64,000 nucleotides of DNA from positions 3,439,551-3,503,550 of the forward strand of contig NZ_CP013126.1 in NCBI RefSeq assembly GCF_001441165.1, in the 5' to 3' direction. This document shows positions 1-10,006 of this stretch, one piece after another (the stretch's first letter is position 1; each line of letters starts with the position of its first letter). The position numbers were made by a program, and so were the translations under genes. The notes beneath the pieces are model-generated. The model did not search any database. It saw only the letters and a program-made list of their open reading frames with translations, and was not told the DNA's origin. The DNA is from Acidipropionibacterium acidipropionici. GTDB lineage: Bacteria; Actinomycetota; Actinomycetes; Propionibacteriales; Propionibacteriaceae.

Positions 1-44
1 CATCCACCATCCCCGAGCCCGGACGCCCTGCGCTGGGCACCCCG

Positions 45-806
45 ATGGTCCAGATCTCCGGCCTCCACAAGGAGTTCGGCGCGCTGCACATCCTCAAGGG
101 CATCGACCTGCAGATCACCAGCGGCGAGGTCTGCGTACTGCTGGGCCCGTCCGGCTCGGGAAAGTCCACCCTGCTGCGCTGCGTCAACCAGCTGGAGACC
201 TTCGAGGCCGGCCAGATCCGGGTCGGCGGGGAACGGGTCGGCTTCGCCGAGCAGACCCTGCCCGACGGCCGGCTGGCCCGCCTCACCGAGAAGCAGATCG
301 CAGCCCAGCGGGCCCGGGTGGGGATGGTCTTCCAGCGGTTCAACCTCTTCCCCCACATGACCGCTCAGGCCAATGTCATGGAGGCCCCGATCCACGTGGC
401 CGGCGTGCCGGTGCCCCAGGCCAAGGCCCGCGCGATGGAGCTGTTGGAACGGGTCGGGATGGCCGACCGGGCCACCCACTACCCCTCGGAGCTGTCAGGC
501 GGCCAGCAGCAGCGGGTGGCCATCGCCCGCGCGATGGCGATGGACCCCGAGCTCATGCTCTTCGACGAGCCCACCTCGGCCCTGGATCCCGAGCTGGTCG
601 GCGAGGTGCTCAACGTCATCAAGGATCTGGCCCGCTCCGGCATGACGATGATCGTCGTCACCCATGAGCTCGGCTTCGCCAAGGAGGTGGCCGATCAGGT
701 CGTCTTCATGGACGACGGCATCGTGGTGGAGTCCGGCCCCCCGGCCGAGGTGATCGACCACCCCAGCTCCCCGCGCCTCAAGGACTTCCTCGCCTCAGTG
801 CTCTGA
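45..806 (+). CDS. Amino-acid ABC transporter ATP-binding protein (GlnQ-like)
   Basis: This is the cytoplasmic ATPase of a polar amino-acid importer. It has a Walker A motif GPSGSGKS at residues 34-41, a signature LSGGQQQR at about 150-157, Walker B ending LMLFDEP, and the switch histidine in VVTHE. The length of 253 residues is normal for the GlnQ/HisP class. Position 45 is the first ATG in the window, but no ribosome binding site precedes it and the frame is open back to position 3, so the true start may lie before the window. The permease and binding protein are presumably upstream and out of view. The exact amino-acid substrate cannot be told from the ATPase. Confidence 0.9.
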   Translation: MVQISGLHKEFGALHILKGIDLQITSGEVCVLLGPSGSGKSTLLRCVNQLETFEAGQIRVGGERVGFAEQTLPDGRLARLTEKQIAAQRARVGMVFQRFNLFPHMTAQANVMEAPIHVAGVPVPQAKARAMELLERVGMADRATHYPSELSGGQQQRVAIARAMAMDPELMLFDEPTSALDPELVGEVLNVIKDLARSGMTMIVVTHELGFAKEVADQVVFMDDGIVVESGPPAEVIDHPSSPRLKDFLASVL

Positions 807-815
807 CCCCTCCAA

Positions 816-865
816 CACCGCGGCCCCGGCCCCTCTCCGCCAGGTGAGAGACTGGGGCCGTGGTG
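816..865. terminator. Hairpin downstream of the ABC ATPase gene, copy 1 of a repeated element
   Basis: The arms CACCGCGGCCCC and GGGGCCGTGGTG pair with one G-U wobble around a loop of about 26 bases. The hairpin lies just after the stop codon at 806 and fits a terminator, although no long T-run follows. A nearly identical hairpin occurs at 1804-1855. Confidence 0.6.
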
Positions 866-1091
866 CATGTAGGGAATCTCCTTGAGCATCAGCCCCGTGA
901 TCAATACTTTCTTACCTCTTTCGACACGTGTGTCAGGTTCAACGGATAGTCTCAGCGTGAGCTCGGTCGACAACTGATCGAGTGCCGAGGGCAGGGGCGC
1001 CCTCGGCGAAGTGCGAGCGGTCACCGGGCGAAGGGGGATGTAGAAGCTGACGCGCTCGATCGAACTCTCACCGTGTTGAAGAAGGTTGACA

Positions 1092-1561
1092 ATGGACTAC
1101 CCAAGAAGAGTATTTATTTCGGGCAGCCTGGCGCTGGCGATGATGGGCATTGCATCCCCCCCCCTGCGGGAGCCACGCCCATTGAACGTGCCAGGCAGGG
1201 GACATTCCGGATCGTGGCTTATCCGGAACAGAGGCCGATCGTCGAGAAGGTCGGGCCCACGGTGGCCGCCGCTGGAGAGCGAAGAGTCACACTCGGATCA
1301 TGGACCCTCACAGTCGCACAGACGAAACAGCTCGCCAATAACATGAAGACCCTGTCATCTTCGAAAGTCACTGTGTTTCTCGCAGCCGTCGGACTCAAAG
1401 CTCCGTTCGCGGCGCTGGCGGCCGCTCTCACGGTCAATGCGACGGTGCGCAACGACGTGATCTACGCCGGAAGCCACGGGAAGCGCGTGCGGATCACTAT
1501 CACTGACAGCGCCAACCACCACACCTCGTACTCGACACAGGTCACTTACAAGGTGATCTAG
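1092..1561 (+). CDS. Secreted hypothetical protein, reading frame split at a run of nine C
   Basis: The ATG at 1092 follows a good AAGG site and starts a signal-peptide-like sequence: basic MDYPRR, then a hydrophobic stretch ending near GIASPP. At the nine-C run (1156-1164) this frame leaves the coding path and stops at 1346. The remaining protein, from GATPIERARQG to the stop at 1561, is in another frame and is open back to 1073. One extra C would join the two parts into one protein of about 156 residues. The downstream part has a hydrophobic stretch around VTVFLAAVGLKAPFAALAA and no recognised domain. The split may be phase variation, a decayed gene or a sequencing slip. A small membrane-protein gene follows 22 bases later, which would suit a secreted toxin with its immunity protein, but that is a guess. 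Confidence 0.55.
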
Positions 1562-1583
1562 TGATTCACTGCACGGAGGCATC

Positions 1584-1790
1584 ATGAGTATCACTGTCTT
1601 GTTGAAGAAGCGGTACAAGGTCTGGATTCGCAATTGGCTGATCTACGCGGTGCTGCTCTGCGGTCTGATGTGGTTGCTCGGCGACTTTCGTCTATCGCTG
1701 GTCGCTCCGATGGTCGCCGGACTGGTCGTCGGACTGGTCATATGGCCGGTGATCGACCTGGCGAGGTACGGCCTGAGAAGACGGGCCTGA
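1584..1790 (+). CDS. Small membrane protein, two predicted transmembrane helices
   Basis: This 68-residue protein has a basic N-terminus (LLKKRYKVWIR), two hydrophobic helices at about residues 17-33 and 37-58, and a basic tail LRRRA, so both ends should be cytoplasmic. A GGAGG site at 1575-1579 supports the ATG. It follows the frame-split secreted protein closely and the two are probably co-transcribed. Its size and layout resemble immunity proteins or small accessory membrane proteins. I do not recognise a family. Confidence 0.6.
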   Translation: MSITVLLKKRYKVWIRNWLIYAVLLCGLMWLLGDFRLSLVAPMVAGLVVGLVIWPVIDLARYGLRRRA

Positions 1791-1803
1791 CTCTCGTCGC
1801 ACA

Positions 1804-1855
1804 GCACCACGGCCCCGGCCCCTCCCCGCAAGGTGAGAGACTGGGGCCGTGGTGC
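1804..1855. terminator. Hairpin, copy 2 of the repeated intergenic element
   Basis: The 13-base arms GCACCACGGCCCC (1804-1816) and GGGGCCGTGGTGC (1843-1855) are perfect inverted repeats. The loop is nearly the same as in copy 1 at 816-865, including AGGTGAGAGACT. It could end transcription after the small membrane gene. Its right arm runs up to the next gene's start region. Confidence 0.6.
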
Positions 1856-1863
1856 GTGATGAC

Positions 1864-2082
1864 ATGATCCGGCTGGGCCAGTTCCTCAAGTTCGCCAACC
1901 TCGTCGAGACCGGGGGCCGGGCCCGCGAACTCATCGCGGCCGGCGACGTCGACGTCAACGGCGAGACCGAGACCCGGCGCGGCCGTCAGCTGCATCCTGG
2001 CGACATCGTCACCGTGCGCTCCGGCGATCAGCAGGTCACCGAGACCGTCGACCTCTCCGGTGAGATCGACGTCCCCTGGTGA
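1864..2082 (+). CDS. S4-domain RNA-binding protein (YbcJ/YaaA-like)
   Basis: The 72-residue product is almost entirely an S4 RNA-binding domain. The core is LGQFLKFANLVETGG followed by ARELIAAGDVDVNGE and a C-terminal strand PGDIVTV. Such small proteins bind structured RNA, often at the ribosome. The ATG at 1864 is preferred over the GTG at 1849, which lies in the repeated hairpin and would add residues not typical of the family. No clear ribosome binding site is visible for either. The gene converges with meaB. Confidence 0.8.
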   Translation: MIRLGQFLKFANLVETGGRARELIAAGDVDVNGETETRRGRQLHPGDIVTVRSGDQQVTETVDLSGEIDVPW

Positions 2083-2090
2083 CCAGCTGG

Positions 2091-3119
2091 TCAGCTACGA
2101 GCCTTCATCTCGCCGCGGGCCCACGGCAGTTCGGGGACCCGCTCGGCGAAGATCTGCAGGATCTTCGAGGCGCCGTCCAGCGCGTTGGTGGCCTCGGTGC
2201 CCAGCCCCGCCTCGATCCTCTCGGCGGCCTGTTGGACGCGCGCGTCGGTCTTCAGGGACTCCAGCACCTCGTTCTCGACCATGTTCCACAGCCATTCGCG
2301 CTGCTGAGAGACGCGGCGTCTCACCAGCGAGCCGTCCTTCTCCAGGTAGGCGCGGTGGTCCAGGACGGCCTTCCAGACGTCGTCCAGCCCCATCCCGGTG
2401 TAGGCCGAGCAGGTGAGCACCGGCACCCGGCGCTTCTCGGAGTCCGAGGAGACCAGCTTCATCGCGATGGACAGGTCGCGGGCCGCGACCCGGGCGTTGC
2501 CGGCGTTGTCCCCGTCGGCCTTGTTGACCGCCACGACGTCGGCGATCTCCAGAATGCCCTTCTTGATCCCCTGCAGCTGATCGCCGGTGCCGGTGACCGA
2601 GAGCATGAGGAAGGTGTCGACCATCCCGGCGACCGCCACCTCGGACTGCCCCACGCCGACCGTCTCGATGATGATGACGCCGTAGCCGGCGGCCTCCATG
2701 ATGATCATGGCCTCGCGGGTGGCCCGGGCGACGCCGCCCAGGTGGCCGCCCGATGGGGAGGGGCGGACGAAGGCCTCCTCGCGGTTGGCCAGATCCCCCA
2801 TCCGGGTGCGGTCCCCCAGGATCGAGCCGCCGGTCCTCGAGGATGAGGGATCGACCGCCAGCACCGCGATCTTGTAGTGGTACTCGTCGATGAGCTTGGT
2901 GCCCATGGCATTGATGAAGGTCGACTTCCCGGCGCCGGGCACCCCGGAGATCCCGACCCGGATGGCGTCGCCGGTGTGCGGGGCCAGTTCACGCAGAAGC
3001 TCGCGGGCCAGTTCGCGGTGGGCGGGTTTGCTGGACTCCACCAGGGTCAGCGCCCGGGCGATATGCACCCGGCTACCTGCCAGAACCTTCTCAACGAGCT
3101 CGGGGACGTCGATCTTCAT
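2091..3119 (-). CDS. meaB: Methylmalonyl-CoA mutase-associated GTPase MeaB
   Basis: MeaB is a SIMIBI-class GTPase that gates cobalamin delivery to methylmalonyl-CoA mutase and protects it from inactivation. The product has a P-loop GVPGAGKST, the VDPSS segment following the first strand, the ETVGVGQSE switch motif and a NKADGDN guanine-recognition motif. With the ATG at 3119 it has 342 residues, normal for the family. An ATG at 3137 would add six residues, and the GGAGG near there could serve the inner ATG at somewhat long spacing. It lies 136 bases after mutB in the same direction, the usual order in propionibacteria. Confidence 0.95.
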   Translation of the reverse strand: MKIDVPELVEKVLAGSRVHIARALTLVESSKPAHRELARELLRELAPHTGDAIRVGISGVPGAGKSTFINAMGTKLIDEYHYKIAVLAVDPSSSRTGGSILGDRTRMGDLANREEAFVRPSPSGGHLGGVARATREAMIIMEAAGYGVIIIETVGVGQSEVAVAGMVDTFLMLSVTGTGDQLQGIKKGILEIADVVAVNKADGDNAGNARVAARDLSIAMKLVSSDSEKRRVPVLTCSAYTGMGLDDVWKAVLDHRAYLEKDGSLVRRRVSQQREWLWNMVENEVLESLKTDARVQQAAERIEAGLGTEATNALDGASKILQIFAERVPELPWARGEMKARS

Positions 3120-3255
3120 TGCTGTGCATGCCTCCATGGGTGTGGGCCTCCACCGTATCGTCCGACGGCGGCCCGGATGTGACGGCGGCCGGTCCCGGGA
3201 TACCCCGGGGCCGGCCGTCGCCTACTGCATCGATTCTCGGATGAGCCCTGCCGGA

Positions 3256-5442
3256 TCAGTCCTCGACGTGCTCGAGCAGCTTGGTCATGAGGTCGACCGC
3301 GGCCTCCGGGATGTTGGTGCCGGGCGGGTAGATCGCCACGGCGCCGTCATCGCGGAGTTCCTGGAAGTCGCCGGTCGGGATGACGCCGCCGACCACGATC
3401 ATGATGTCGGAACGACCCAGCTTGGCCAGCTCCTCGCGCAGCTCGGGCACCAGGGTGAGGTGCCCGGCCGCCAGGGAGGAGACGCCGACGACGTGGACGT
3501 CGCCCTCGACAGCCTGCCGAGCAGTCTCCTCGGGAGTCTGGAAGAGCGGGCCGACGTCGACGTCCATGCCGAGGTCGGCATAGGCCGTCGCGACGACCTT
3601 CTGACCGCGGTCGTGGCCGTCCTGGCCCATCTTGGCGATGAGGATGCGGGGGCGGCGGCCCTCCTTCTCCTCGAACTCCTTGACCATTCCCTGGACCTTC
3701 GAGGTGGCCTCGGAGGATCCGGCTGCCTTGCTGTACACACCGGAGATTGTATGGATCTGAGCGGTGTAGCGCCCGAAAACCTTCTCCATCGCGTCACTCA
3801 TCTCACCGAGCGACGCTCCGGCGCGACCGGCGTCGATGCACATCTTCAGCAGGTTGCGGTCAGGGTCGGTCGGATCGGGGTTGGCGGCGGCCCAGGTGAG
3901 ATCCTCCAGAGCCTTGGCGCAGGCCGCGCTGTCGCGCTCGGCGCGCAGCGCCTCAAGCTTGGCCTTCTGCTCGGCCAGCACCTGGGAGTTGTCGACCTTG
4001 CGGACCTCGAGGGGCTCGTCCTCATCCAGCTGGTACTTGTTGACACCGATGAGGGCCTGACGGCCGGAGTCCAGACGGGCCTGGGTGCGGGCCGCGGCCT
4101 CCTCGATGCGCATCTTCGGGATGCCCTTCTCGATGGCCTTGGCCATGCCGCCGGCGGCCTCGACCTCCTGGATGTGGCCCCACGCTTTGCGGGCCAGCTC
4201 CAGGGTGAGCTTCTCGACGTAGGCCGAGCCGCTCCAGGGGTCGATGACCCGGGTGGTGCCCGACTCCTGCTGCAGGAACTGCTGGGTGGAGCGCGCGATG
4301 CGGGCCGAGAAGTCGGTCGGCAGGGCGATGGCCTCGTCCAGCGAGTTGGTGTGCAGGGACTGGGTGTGGCCCTGGGTGGCGGCCATGGCCTCCACACAGG
4401 TGCGCACCACGTTGTTGTAGACGTCCTGGGCGGTCAGCGACCAGCCCGAGGTCTGCGAGTGGGTGCGCAGGCTCATGGACTTCGGGTTCTTCGGCCCGAA
4501 CTGGTGCACCAGCTTGGCCCACAGCATGCGGGCCGCGCGCATCTTGGCGACCTCCATGAAGAAGTTCGTCCCGATAGCCCAGAAGAAGGACAGCCGCGGT
4601 GCGAACTGGTCCACCTTCAGGCCGACGTTCTCACCGGCGCGGATGTAGTCGACGCCGTCGGCCAGGGTGTAGGCCATCTCGATGTCGGCGGTGGCGCCGG
4701 CCTCCTGCATGTGGTAGCCGGAGATCGAGATGGAGTTCCACTTCGGCATGTTCGCGCTGGTGTAGGCGAAGATGTCGGCGATGATCCGCATCGAGGGCTG
4801 CGGCGGGTAGATGTAGGTGTTACGAACCATGAACTCCTTGAGGATGTCGTTCTGGATCGTACCGGCGAGCTGCTCGGGCTTGACGCCCTGCTCCTCGGCG
4901 GCCACCACGTAGAGGGCCAGGATCGGCAGCACGGCGCCGTTCATGGTCATCGACACGCTCATCTGGTCCAGCGGGATGCCCGCGAACAGCTCGCGCATGT
5001 CCTTGATGGAGTCCACGGCCACACCGGCCATGCCGACGTCACCGGGGACGCGCGGGTTGTCGGAGTCGTATCCGCGGTGGGTCGGCAGGTCGAAGGCGAC
5101 CGACAGGCCCTTCTGGCCGGCGGCCAGGTTGGCGCGGTAGAAGGCGTTGGACTCCTTGGCGGTGGAGAATCCGGCGTACTGGCGGATGGTCCACGGACGG
5201 AAGGCGTACATGGTGGCGTACGGGCCGTGCACGAACGGGGGGATCCCCGCATAGGTGTTCAGCCAGTCCATGTCCTGGTAGACGTCCTCGCCGTACAGAT
5301 GCCCGACCGGGATCTGCTCCGGGGTGACCCAGGGCTCCTGCTCACCGGCCGCGGCGGCCAGCTTGGCGAACTGCTCCTGGGCGTCGGCGGCAGGCTGCGC
5401 GTCACCCAGGTTGATCGAATCGAAACGGGGCAAGGTGCTCAC
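3256..5442 (-). CDS. mutB: Methylmalonyl-CoA mutase large subunit
   Basis: This is the catalytic, adenosylcobalamin-binding subunit that interconverts methylmalonyl-CoA and succinyl-CoA in propionic fermentation. It has 728 residues. The N-terminal TIM barrel binds the substrate. The C-terminal domain carries the cobalamin motif DxHxxG at D608, H610 and G613 within GQDGHDRG, where His610 is the expected lower cobalt ligand. The start ATG overlaps the mutA stop by four bases, which points to coupled translation. The operon is mutA-mutB-meaB under the upstream cobalamin riboswitch. Confidence 0.98.
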   Translation of the reverse strand: MSTLPRFDSINLGDAQPAADAQEQFAKLAAAAGEQEPWVTPEQIPVGHLYGEDVYQDMDWLNTYAGIPPFVHGPYATMYAFRPWTIRQYAGFSTAKESNAFYRANLAAGQKGLSVAFDLPTHRGYDSDNPRVPGDVGMAGVAVDSIKDMRELFAGIPLDQMSVSMTMNGAVLPILALYVVAAEEQGVKPEQLAGTIQNDILKEFMVRNTYIYPPQPSMRIIADIFAYTSANMPKWNSISISGYHMQEAGATADIEMAYTLADGVDYIRAGENVGLKVDQFAPRLSFFWAIGTNFFMEVAKMRAARMLWAKLVHQFGPKNPKSMSLRTHSQTSGWSLTAQDVYNNVVRTCVEAMAATQGHTQSLHTNSLDEAIALPTDFSARIARSTQQFLQQESGTTRVIDPWSGSAYVEKLTLELARKAWGHIQEVEAAGGMAKAIEKGIPKMRIEEAAARTQARLDSGRQALIGVNKYQLDEDEPLEVRKVDNSQVLAEQKAKLEALRAERDSAACAKALEDLTWAAANPDPTDPDRNLLKMCIDAGRAGASLGEMSDAMEKVFGRYTAQIHTISGVYSKAAGSSEATSKVQGMVKEFEEKEGRRPRILIAKMGQDGHDRGQKVVATAYADLGMDVDVGPLFQTPEETARQAVEGDVHVVGVSSLAAGHLTLVPELREELAKLGRSDIMIVVGGVIPTGDFQELRDDGAVAIYPPGTNIPEAAVDLMTKLLEHVED

Positions 5443-7346
5443 TTGGCAACTCCCAACGTGTCCAGAGTGTCGGAGAGGGTCGCGACGACGTCCATCCCCA
5501 TGGCGACACGGCCGTCGAAGACCTGCTCGGCCTCGGCGGCGTCATCACCGAATTCCTTGAAGGCACCCGACAGGTAGACCTTCTTGGCGCCGGCCTCCCG
5601 AAGGGCCTTGGCGACCTCCAGTCCCTGTGCGGCGTAGGTCTTCTTGTTCGAGCAGAGATCCACGACGGTGGTGCCCGAAGCCTTGAAGGCCTTGACGATG
5701 TCCTCGGTGGACCCGCCCTCGACCTCGGGGGTCTCGATGCCGGCGATGTGCCACATCGGGGCCGAGAAGCCCTCGCGGGCGCCGAAGTCGCGCCGGGTTC
5801 CCAGACATGCCAGGAAGACCTTCGGCGCCTCGGTGGCCTTGCCGGAGCGATCAACGAGGCCCTCGAAGACCTCGGCGTCGCGGTGCCAGGCCAGCCCGTT
5901 GCGCTCGGCGGCGGCCGGGAAGGGCTTGGCCTCCAGGGTGCGGGCCCCGATCATCGGGAACTCGGAGACGGCGGTGATGGGCTGCTTGCGGGTGGCGAGG
6001 CGCTTGGCCCGTTCCGCGTTGAGCCCCTCGAGCTCGGCCGCGACCTTGCCGTCGGCCAAGAACTTGGCGAATCCGCCCGCGGCCTCGATCTCCTGGAACT
6101 TGGCCCATGCGGCCTGCTCCAGGCTCTTGGTGAGGGACTCGACGTAGAAGGAGCCGCCGGCCGGGTCGTTGACCCGCCCGATGTTGCACTCCTCGGCCAG
6201 CACGATGCCGGTGTTACGGGCGATCCTGCGGGTGAACTGGTTCTTCGGCAGGCCGATGGCCGCGTCGAAGGGCAGCGTGGTGATGGCCTCGGCGCCGCCG
6301 ACGGCCGCGCTGAAGGTCGAGATCGTGCCGCGCAGGATGTTGACGTAGGGATCGTCACGGGTCAGCTCGCGCCAGCTGGTGACGGCCTCCTGACGGGCGC
6401 CGCGCTTGTCCTCGGGAACCTCGAAGACCTCGCCGATCCGGTTCCACACGGTCCGCAGGGCGCGCAGCCGGGCGATGGTGAGGAACTGGTCGTGGGTGGC
6501 GGTCACCCGGAAGTTGATCGCGTCGAAGGCGTCGGAGGCCGAGACCCCCTGCTCGACGAGGGCGCGCACGTACTCGACGGCGGTGGCGATCGTCCAGGCC
6601 AGCTCGGCGACGTCTCCGGCGCCGGCATTGTGGTAGATCGTGCCGTCGGCCTCGAAGGCCCGCGCGTTCTTGTAGTTCTTGATCTTCCCGGACCAGGCGG
6701 ACAGACCGGAGAGGTCGGCCTCGCCGCCGTTGAGGGCGGCCAGCCCGATCGGGTCGATGCCCAGGTTGAAGGACAGCTCCTCGGGCGCGAGCTCGGAGGA
6801 GGCGTAGACGTCGAGGAGGGCGTTGGCCGCGGCCTCCTGGTCGTCACGGCTGGAGACCTCGACCTTGGCCAGGTTCAGCAGCACCTCCTTGAGGTCGCCG
6901 GCGATGTCGGCGGGCTTGATCGCGTCGGCTCCGACGCGCAGCCAGATGGAGGTGACGCCGCGCTCCAGATCGGCGACGATGGCCTTCCTGGTGGATTCGG
7001 TGTCGGGATCCTCGTGGAGGGCCCGCACGTCCCAGGCGTCGGCGTCGCCGGTCTTGATGGTGGTGCCGCGGGTGAAGGGGGCCACTCCGGGAGCGCCGAG
7101 CTTCTCGGGCGCATCGTCCCGGGTGTACATGGGCTCGAACTGGAGGCCGTCGACGGTGGTCGGCTCCATGCGCTTGAGGGACTGCTCGAAGGAGAGCTGC
7201 TTGCCCTCGGGGCGTCCCCGGTTGAAGACCTTGGCCACCTCCTTCTCCCACTGCTCCTGCGTGGGCGTCGGGAAGTCACCGGCCAGGGTGAGCGCCTCGG
7301 GAACGTCGGCGTCAACCGGCTTCTCGAGGTTGTCGGGATCAGTCAT
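5439..7346 (-). CDS. mutA: Methylmalonyl-CoA mutase small subunit
   Basis: This is the non-catalytic partner of MutB in the heterodimeric propionibacterial enzyme. It has 635 residues and the same two-domain layout as MutB but lacks the DxHxxG cobalamin motif, as expected for the small subunit. The ATG at 7346 ([14 protein letters not shown]) is chosen. The longer open frame to 7487 runs into the riboswitch and is not credible as coding. A leader of about 100 bases separates the riboswitch from the start codon. Confidence 0.97.
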   Translation of the reverse strand: MTDPDNLEKPVDADVPEALTLAGDFPTPTQEQWEKEVAKVFNRGRPEGKQLSFEQSLKRMEPTTVDGLQFEPMYTRDDAPEKLGAPGVAPFTRGTTIKTGDADAWDVRALHEDPDTESTRKAIVADLERGVTSIWLRVGADAIKPADIAGDLKEVLLNLAKVEVSSRDDQEAAANALLDVYASSELAPEELSFNLGIDPIGLAALNGGEADLSGLSAWSGKIKNYKNARAFEADGTIYHNAGAGDVAELAWTIATAVEYVRALVEQGVSASDAFDAINFRVTATHDQFLTIARLRALRTVWNRIGEVFEVPEDKRGARQEAVTSWRELTRDDPYVNILRGTISTFSAAVGGAEAITTLPFDAAIGLPKNQFTRRIARNTGIVLAEECNIGRVNDPAGGSFYVESLTKSLEQAAWAKFQEIEAAGGFAKFLADGKVAAELEGLNAERAKRLATRKQPITAVSEFPMIGARTLEAKPFPAAAERNGLAWHRDAEVFEGLVDRSGKATEAPKVFLACLGTRRDFGAREGFSAPMWHIAGIETPEVEGGSTEDIVKAFKASGTTVVDLCSNKKTYAAQGLEVAKALREAGAKKVYLSGAFKEFGDDAAEAEQVFDGRVAMGMDVVATLSDTLDTLGVAK

Positions 7347-7442
7347 ACTCTGCAGACTCCTGCTCCGCTGTGGATGGATATGCACCGAAGGCCTCCCCTC
7401 GAGGCCCAGGTACCGCATCGCACGCGGCGGTGCGAAGACGCG

Positions 7443-7690
7443 TCGGCAGGTATTCGGACTCATGGGCATCCCACCCACCGGGGTCACCGGTCGGCAGGTC
7501 CTACGTCACCGCTTCCCGGGCCTGGGCCCAGTGCTGTGATCGACGTCGTCGTCGCGGACGGGCCGTGACGACGGCGGCGATGGTGATGTCGTTCCCATTC
7601 ACCGCTGCGGGGCAGCGCCGGATTCTCACCGGCTTCCCTCTTGCGGTCGGAGCTGTGGGCACAGCCCCGACACCAACGAGACTCATCCTA
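7443..7690 (-). promoter_or_regulatory. Cobalamin (B12) riboswitch upstream of mutA
   Basis: Read on the minus strand, the segment near 7590-7640 carries the B12-box pattern GCCGGTGAGAATCCGGC followed by GCTGCCCCGCAGCGGT. About 150 bases downstream (7444-7465) is the closing arm with AGTCCGAATACCTGCC. These conserved blocks, their order and spacing match the adenosylcobalamin riboswitch class. It lies directly upstream of mutA in the same direction, so it should sense cobalamin and modulate mutAB-meaB expression. An expression platform hairpin was not resolved by eye. Confidence 0.92.
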
Positions 7691-7779
7691 ACGGCAGGCA
7701 TTCCGCCGGTGGCGGCCGGGGGCGCCATGTTCATCCCGGTGCACATGCGTGCATCTCGGTGCTCCCGTCGCCGTGCACA

Positions 7780-8733
7780 TCAGCTCGCGGCAGCACCCTC
7801 CGCGGGGACCGGGGAGGTCTGGACGGCGTCGTCGATCCAGTCGAGGATGTCGGCGCTCACCTGTCGGCGGTTCACCTCGTTGAGGATCTCGTGTCGGGCC
7901 CCGGGGTAGAGGACCAGGTCGACACTGCGCACCCCGTTGGCACGCAACCTGTGGGCGACCTGCCGCACCCCCCGTCCGGCCCCTCCCACCGGGTCCTTCC
8001 CTCCCGAGAAGAGCCCGACCGGGAGCCCGGGCGGAGTGGCCCGCATGACGTCGACGCTGTTGGCGGCCCTCATCAACCCCAGCAGCTCCCGGTAGAAGCC
8101 GGTGCTGCACACCTTCCCGCACAGCGGGTCTGCGACGTAGTCGTCGACCACCCTGGTGTCGCGCGAGATCCAGTCGAATTCGGTGCGGGCCGGCATGAAG
8201 GCGGCGTTGAAAGGCCCGAAGGCGAGCCGGTTCATGAGCCGACTGGGATGGTCCTCCCCCAGCATCAGCGTCTGCGCGTCGGCGACCAGAGTGCCGACGG
8301 AGCCGGCCGGCCCCAGCGGGCCGCCGGTCCCCAGCACCACCAGGGCGGCCATCTCCCGGCCGCGCTGGGCGGCCATGGTGCGTGCCAGGAAGGAGCCCAT
8401 CGAGTGCCCGATGAGCACCCAGGGAAGGCCGGGCAGGTCCGCGGCGAAGTGGTCGTGGGCACTCGACATATCGTCGAGGAGCTGGTGGTAGCCGCGGTCG
8501 GGCAGCTGCCCGAGCTCCCCCGCGGCGGCGGCCCTGGGCCCCTCCCCGCGGTGCTCGGCGGCGATGACGAACCAGCCTCGCTCCGCCAGCTCCACCGCGA
8601 AGGCGTCGTAGCGGGCGGCGTACTCGCACATCCCGGGCACGATCTGAGCGATCCCCCTGGCCGTTCCCTGCGGAGCCCAGGTGAGGACGTCCAGATCGGC
8701 ACCGTCCTCGGCCTCCAGCGTGATGCAGTCCAT
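7780..8733 (-). CDS. Alpha/beta hydrolase (monoacylglycerol lipase/lysophospholipase-like)
   Basis: This 317-residue serine hydrolase shows the nucleophile elbow GHSMGS, an acidic residue in FSGGKDPVG and the catalytic histidine in PGARHEIL, in the order of the Hydrolase_4 family. The N-terminal ESLGMCEY-like loop is here PGMCEYAARYD, also typical of the family. There is no signal peptide, so it is likely cytoplasmic and acts on lipid esters or similar substrates. It stands alone, with the mutA riboswitch downstream. Confidence 0.85.
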   Translation of the reverse strand: MDCITLEAEDGADLDVLTWAPQGTARGIAQIVPGMCEYAARYDAFAVELAERGWFVIAAEHRGEGPRAAAAGELGQLPDRGYHQLLDDMSSAHDHFAADLPGLPWVLIGHSMGSFLARTMAAQRGREMAALVVLGTGGPLGPAGSVGTLVADAQTLMLGEDHPSRLMNRLAFGPFNAAFMPARTEFDWISRDTRVVDDYVADPLCGKVCSTGFYRELLGLMRAANSVDVMRATPPGLPVGLFSGGKDPVGGAGRGVRQVAHRLRANGVRSVDLVLYPGARHEILNEVNRRQVSADILDWIDDAVQTSPVPAEGAAAS

Positions 8734-8839
8734 CGCCTCTCCTTCAGGTCTTCAGGTCAGTCTAGGGACTGTTCCGTAGACTGACTGGCGGCCCCGCGCC
8801 GATCCGCGCCGGGGGTGGCGTCGACCAGGAGGGTTGCCC

Positions 8840-10006
8840 ATGAGGATCACCGTGGTGGGTCTGGGATATGTCGGCATGGCGATGGCCACGCTGCTCGCCC
8901 AGCACGACGAGGTGGTGGCGCTGGACGTCGACCCCCGACGAGTCGATCTGGTCAACGACGGCCGGACCACCGTCGTCGACCCCCTCATCCAGGACTATTT
9001 GTCCTCCCACGACCTGAAACTGCGCGCCACCACCGACCCCGCCGAGGCTATGGTCGGCGCCGATTACGTCGTGATCGCCACCCCGACGAACTACGACCCC
9101 GACCAGAACTACTTCGACACCTTCTCGGTCACCTCGGTCATCGGCCAGGTGATCGACCACGCCCCCGACGCCCTGGTGGTCATCAAGTCCACCGTGCCCG
9201 TCGGGTTCACCGACTCGGTGCGCGAGGAGCACCCCGGGCTGGCCGTGGTGTTCTCCCCCGAGTTCCTGCGCGAGGGCCGCGCCCTGGCCGACAACCTCCA
9301 CCCCTCCCGCATCGTGGTGGGGGGACGCAGCCCCCGGGCCCGCGCCTTCGCCGACCTGCTGCTCGCCGGCTCCCTCGACGACGACGTCGAGGTGCTGCTC
9401 ACCGGATCCACCGAGGCCGAGGCCATCAAGCTGTTCGCCAACACCTACCTGGCGATGCGGGTCTCCTTCTTCAACGAGCTGGACACCTATTCGGCCAAGC
9501 GCGGCCTGGACACCCGCCAGATCATCGACGGGGTCTGCCTGGACCCGCGCATCGGCGACCACTACAACAACCCGTCCTTCGGCTACGGCGGGTACTGCCT
9601 GCCCAAGGACACCCGCCAGCTGCTGGCCAACTACTCCGATGTCCCCCAGACGCTCATCGGCGCCATCGTGGACTCCAACCGGGTCCGCAAGGACTGGGTG
9701 GCCGCCGACATCGTGGCGCGCAATCCCCGGCGGGTCGGCGTGTTCCGGCTGGTGATGAAGGCCGGCTCCGACAACTACCGCTCCTCCTCCATCCAGGGGG
9801 TCATGAAGCGGATCAAGGCCAAGGGCATCGAGGTCGTGGTCTACGAACCCACCTACCAGGGTGACGAGTTCTTCCGGTCCCGGGTCACCGACGACCTGGA
9901 GGCCTTCAAACGCGAGTGCGACCTCATCATCACCAACCGGATGGCCCCCGAGCTGGCCGACGTCGCCGAGAAGGTCTACACGAGAGACCTCTTCGGGAGT
10001 GACTGA
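8840..10006 (+). CDS. ugd: UDP-glucose 6-dehydrogenase
   Basis: The enzyme oxidises UDP-glucose twice with NAD to UDP-glucuronate, a precursor of cell-surface polysaccharides. The Rossmann motif GLGYVGM is near the N-terminus, the SPEFLREG segment binds substrate, and the catalytic cysteine lies in [11 protein letters not shown]. At 388 residues it belongs to the short streptococcal-type form. An AGGAGGG site at 8826-8832 fixes the ATG at 8840 rather than the TTG six bases upstream. It converges with the GH13 gene with no intergenic space. Confidence 0.95.
   Translation: MRITVVGLGYVGMAMATLLAQHDEVVALDVDPRRVDLVNDGRTTVVDPLIQDYLSSHDLKLRATTDPAEAMVGADYVVIATPTNYDPDQNYFDTFSVTSVIGQVIDHAPDALVVIKSTVPVGFTDSVREEHPGLAVVFSPEFLREGRALADNLHPSRIVVGGRSPRARAFADLLLAGSLDDDVEVLLTGSTEAEAIKLFANTYLAMRVSFFNELDTYSAKRGLDTRQIIDGVCLDPRIGDHYNNPSFGYGGYCLPKDTRQLLANYSDVPQTLIGAIVDSNRVRKDWVAADIVARNPRRVGVFRLVMKAGSDNYRSSSIQGVMKRIKAKGIEVVVYEPTYQGDEFFRSRVTDDLEAFKRECDLIITNRMAPELADVAEKVYTRDLFGSD

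Noticed and set aside
2890-5577. Long open frame of 895 codons on the plus strand opposite mutB
   Set aside because: It mirrors the codon bias of mutB and meaB on the other strand and reads as Gly/Val/Arg/Asp-rich sequence with no domain. The same holds for 5748-7568, 11114-12373, 18903-20564, 31658-33691 and 42767-44119.
7347-7487. Extended N-terminus for mutA
   Set aside because: It translates the closing arm of the cobalamin riboswitch and is not family-like; ATG 7346 gives the normal start.
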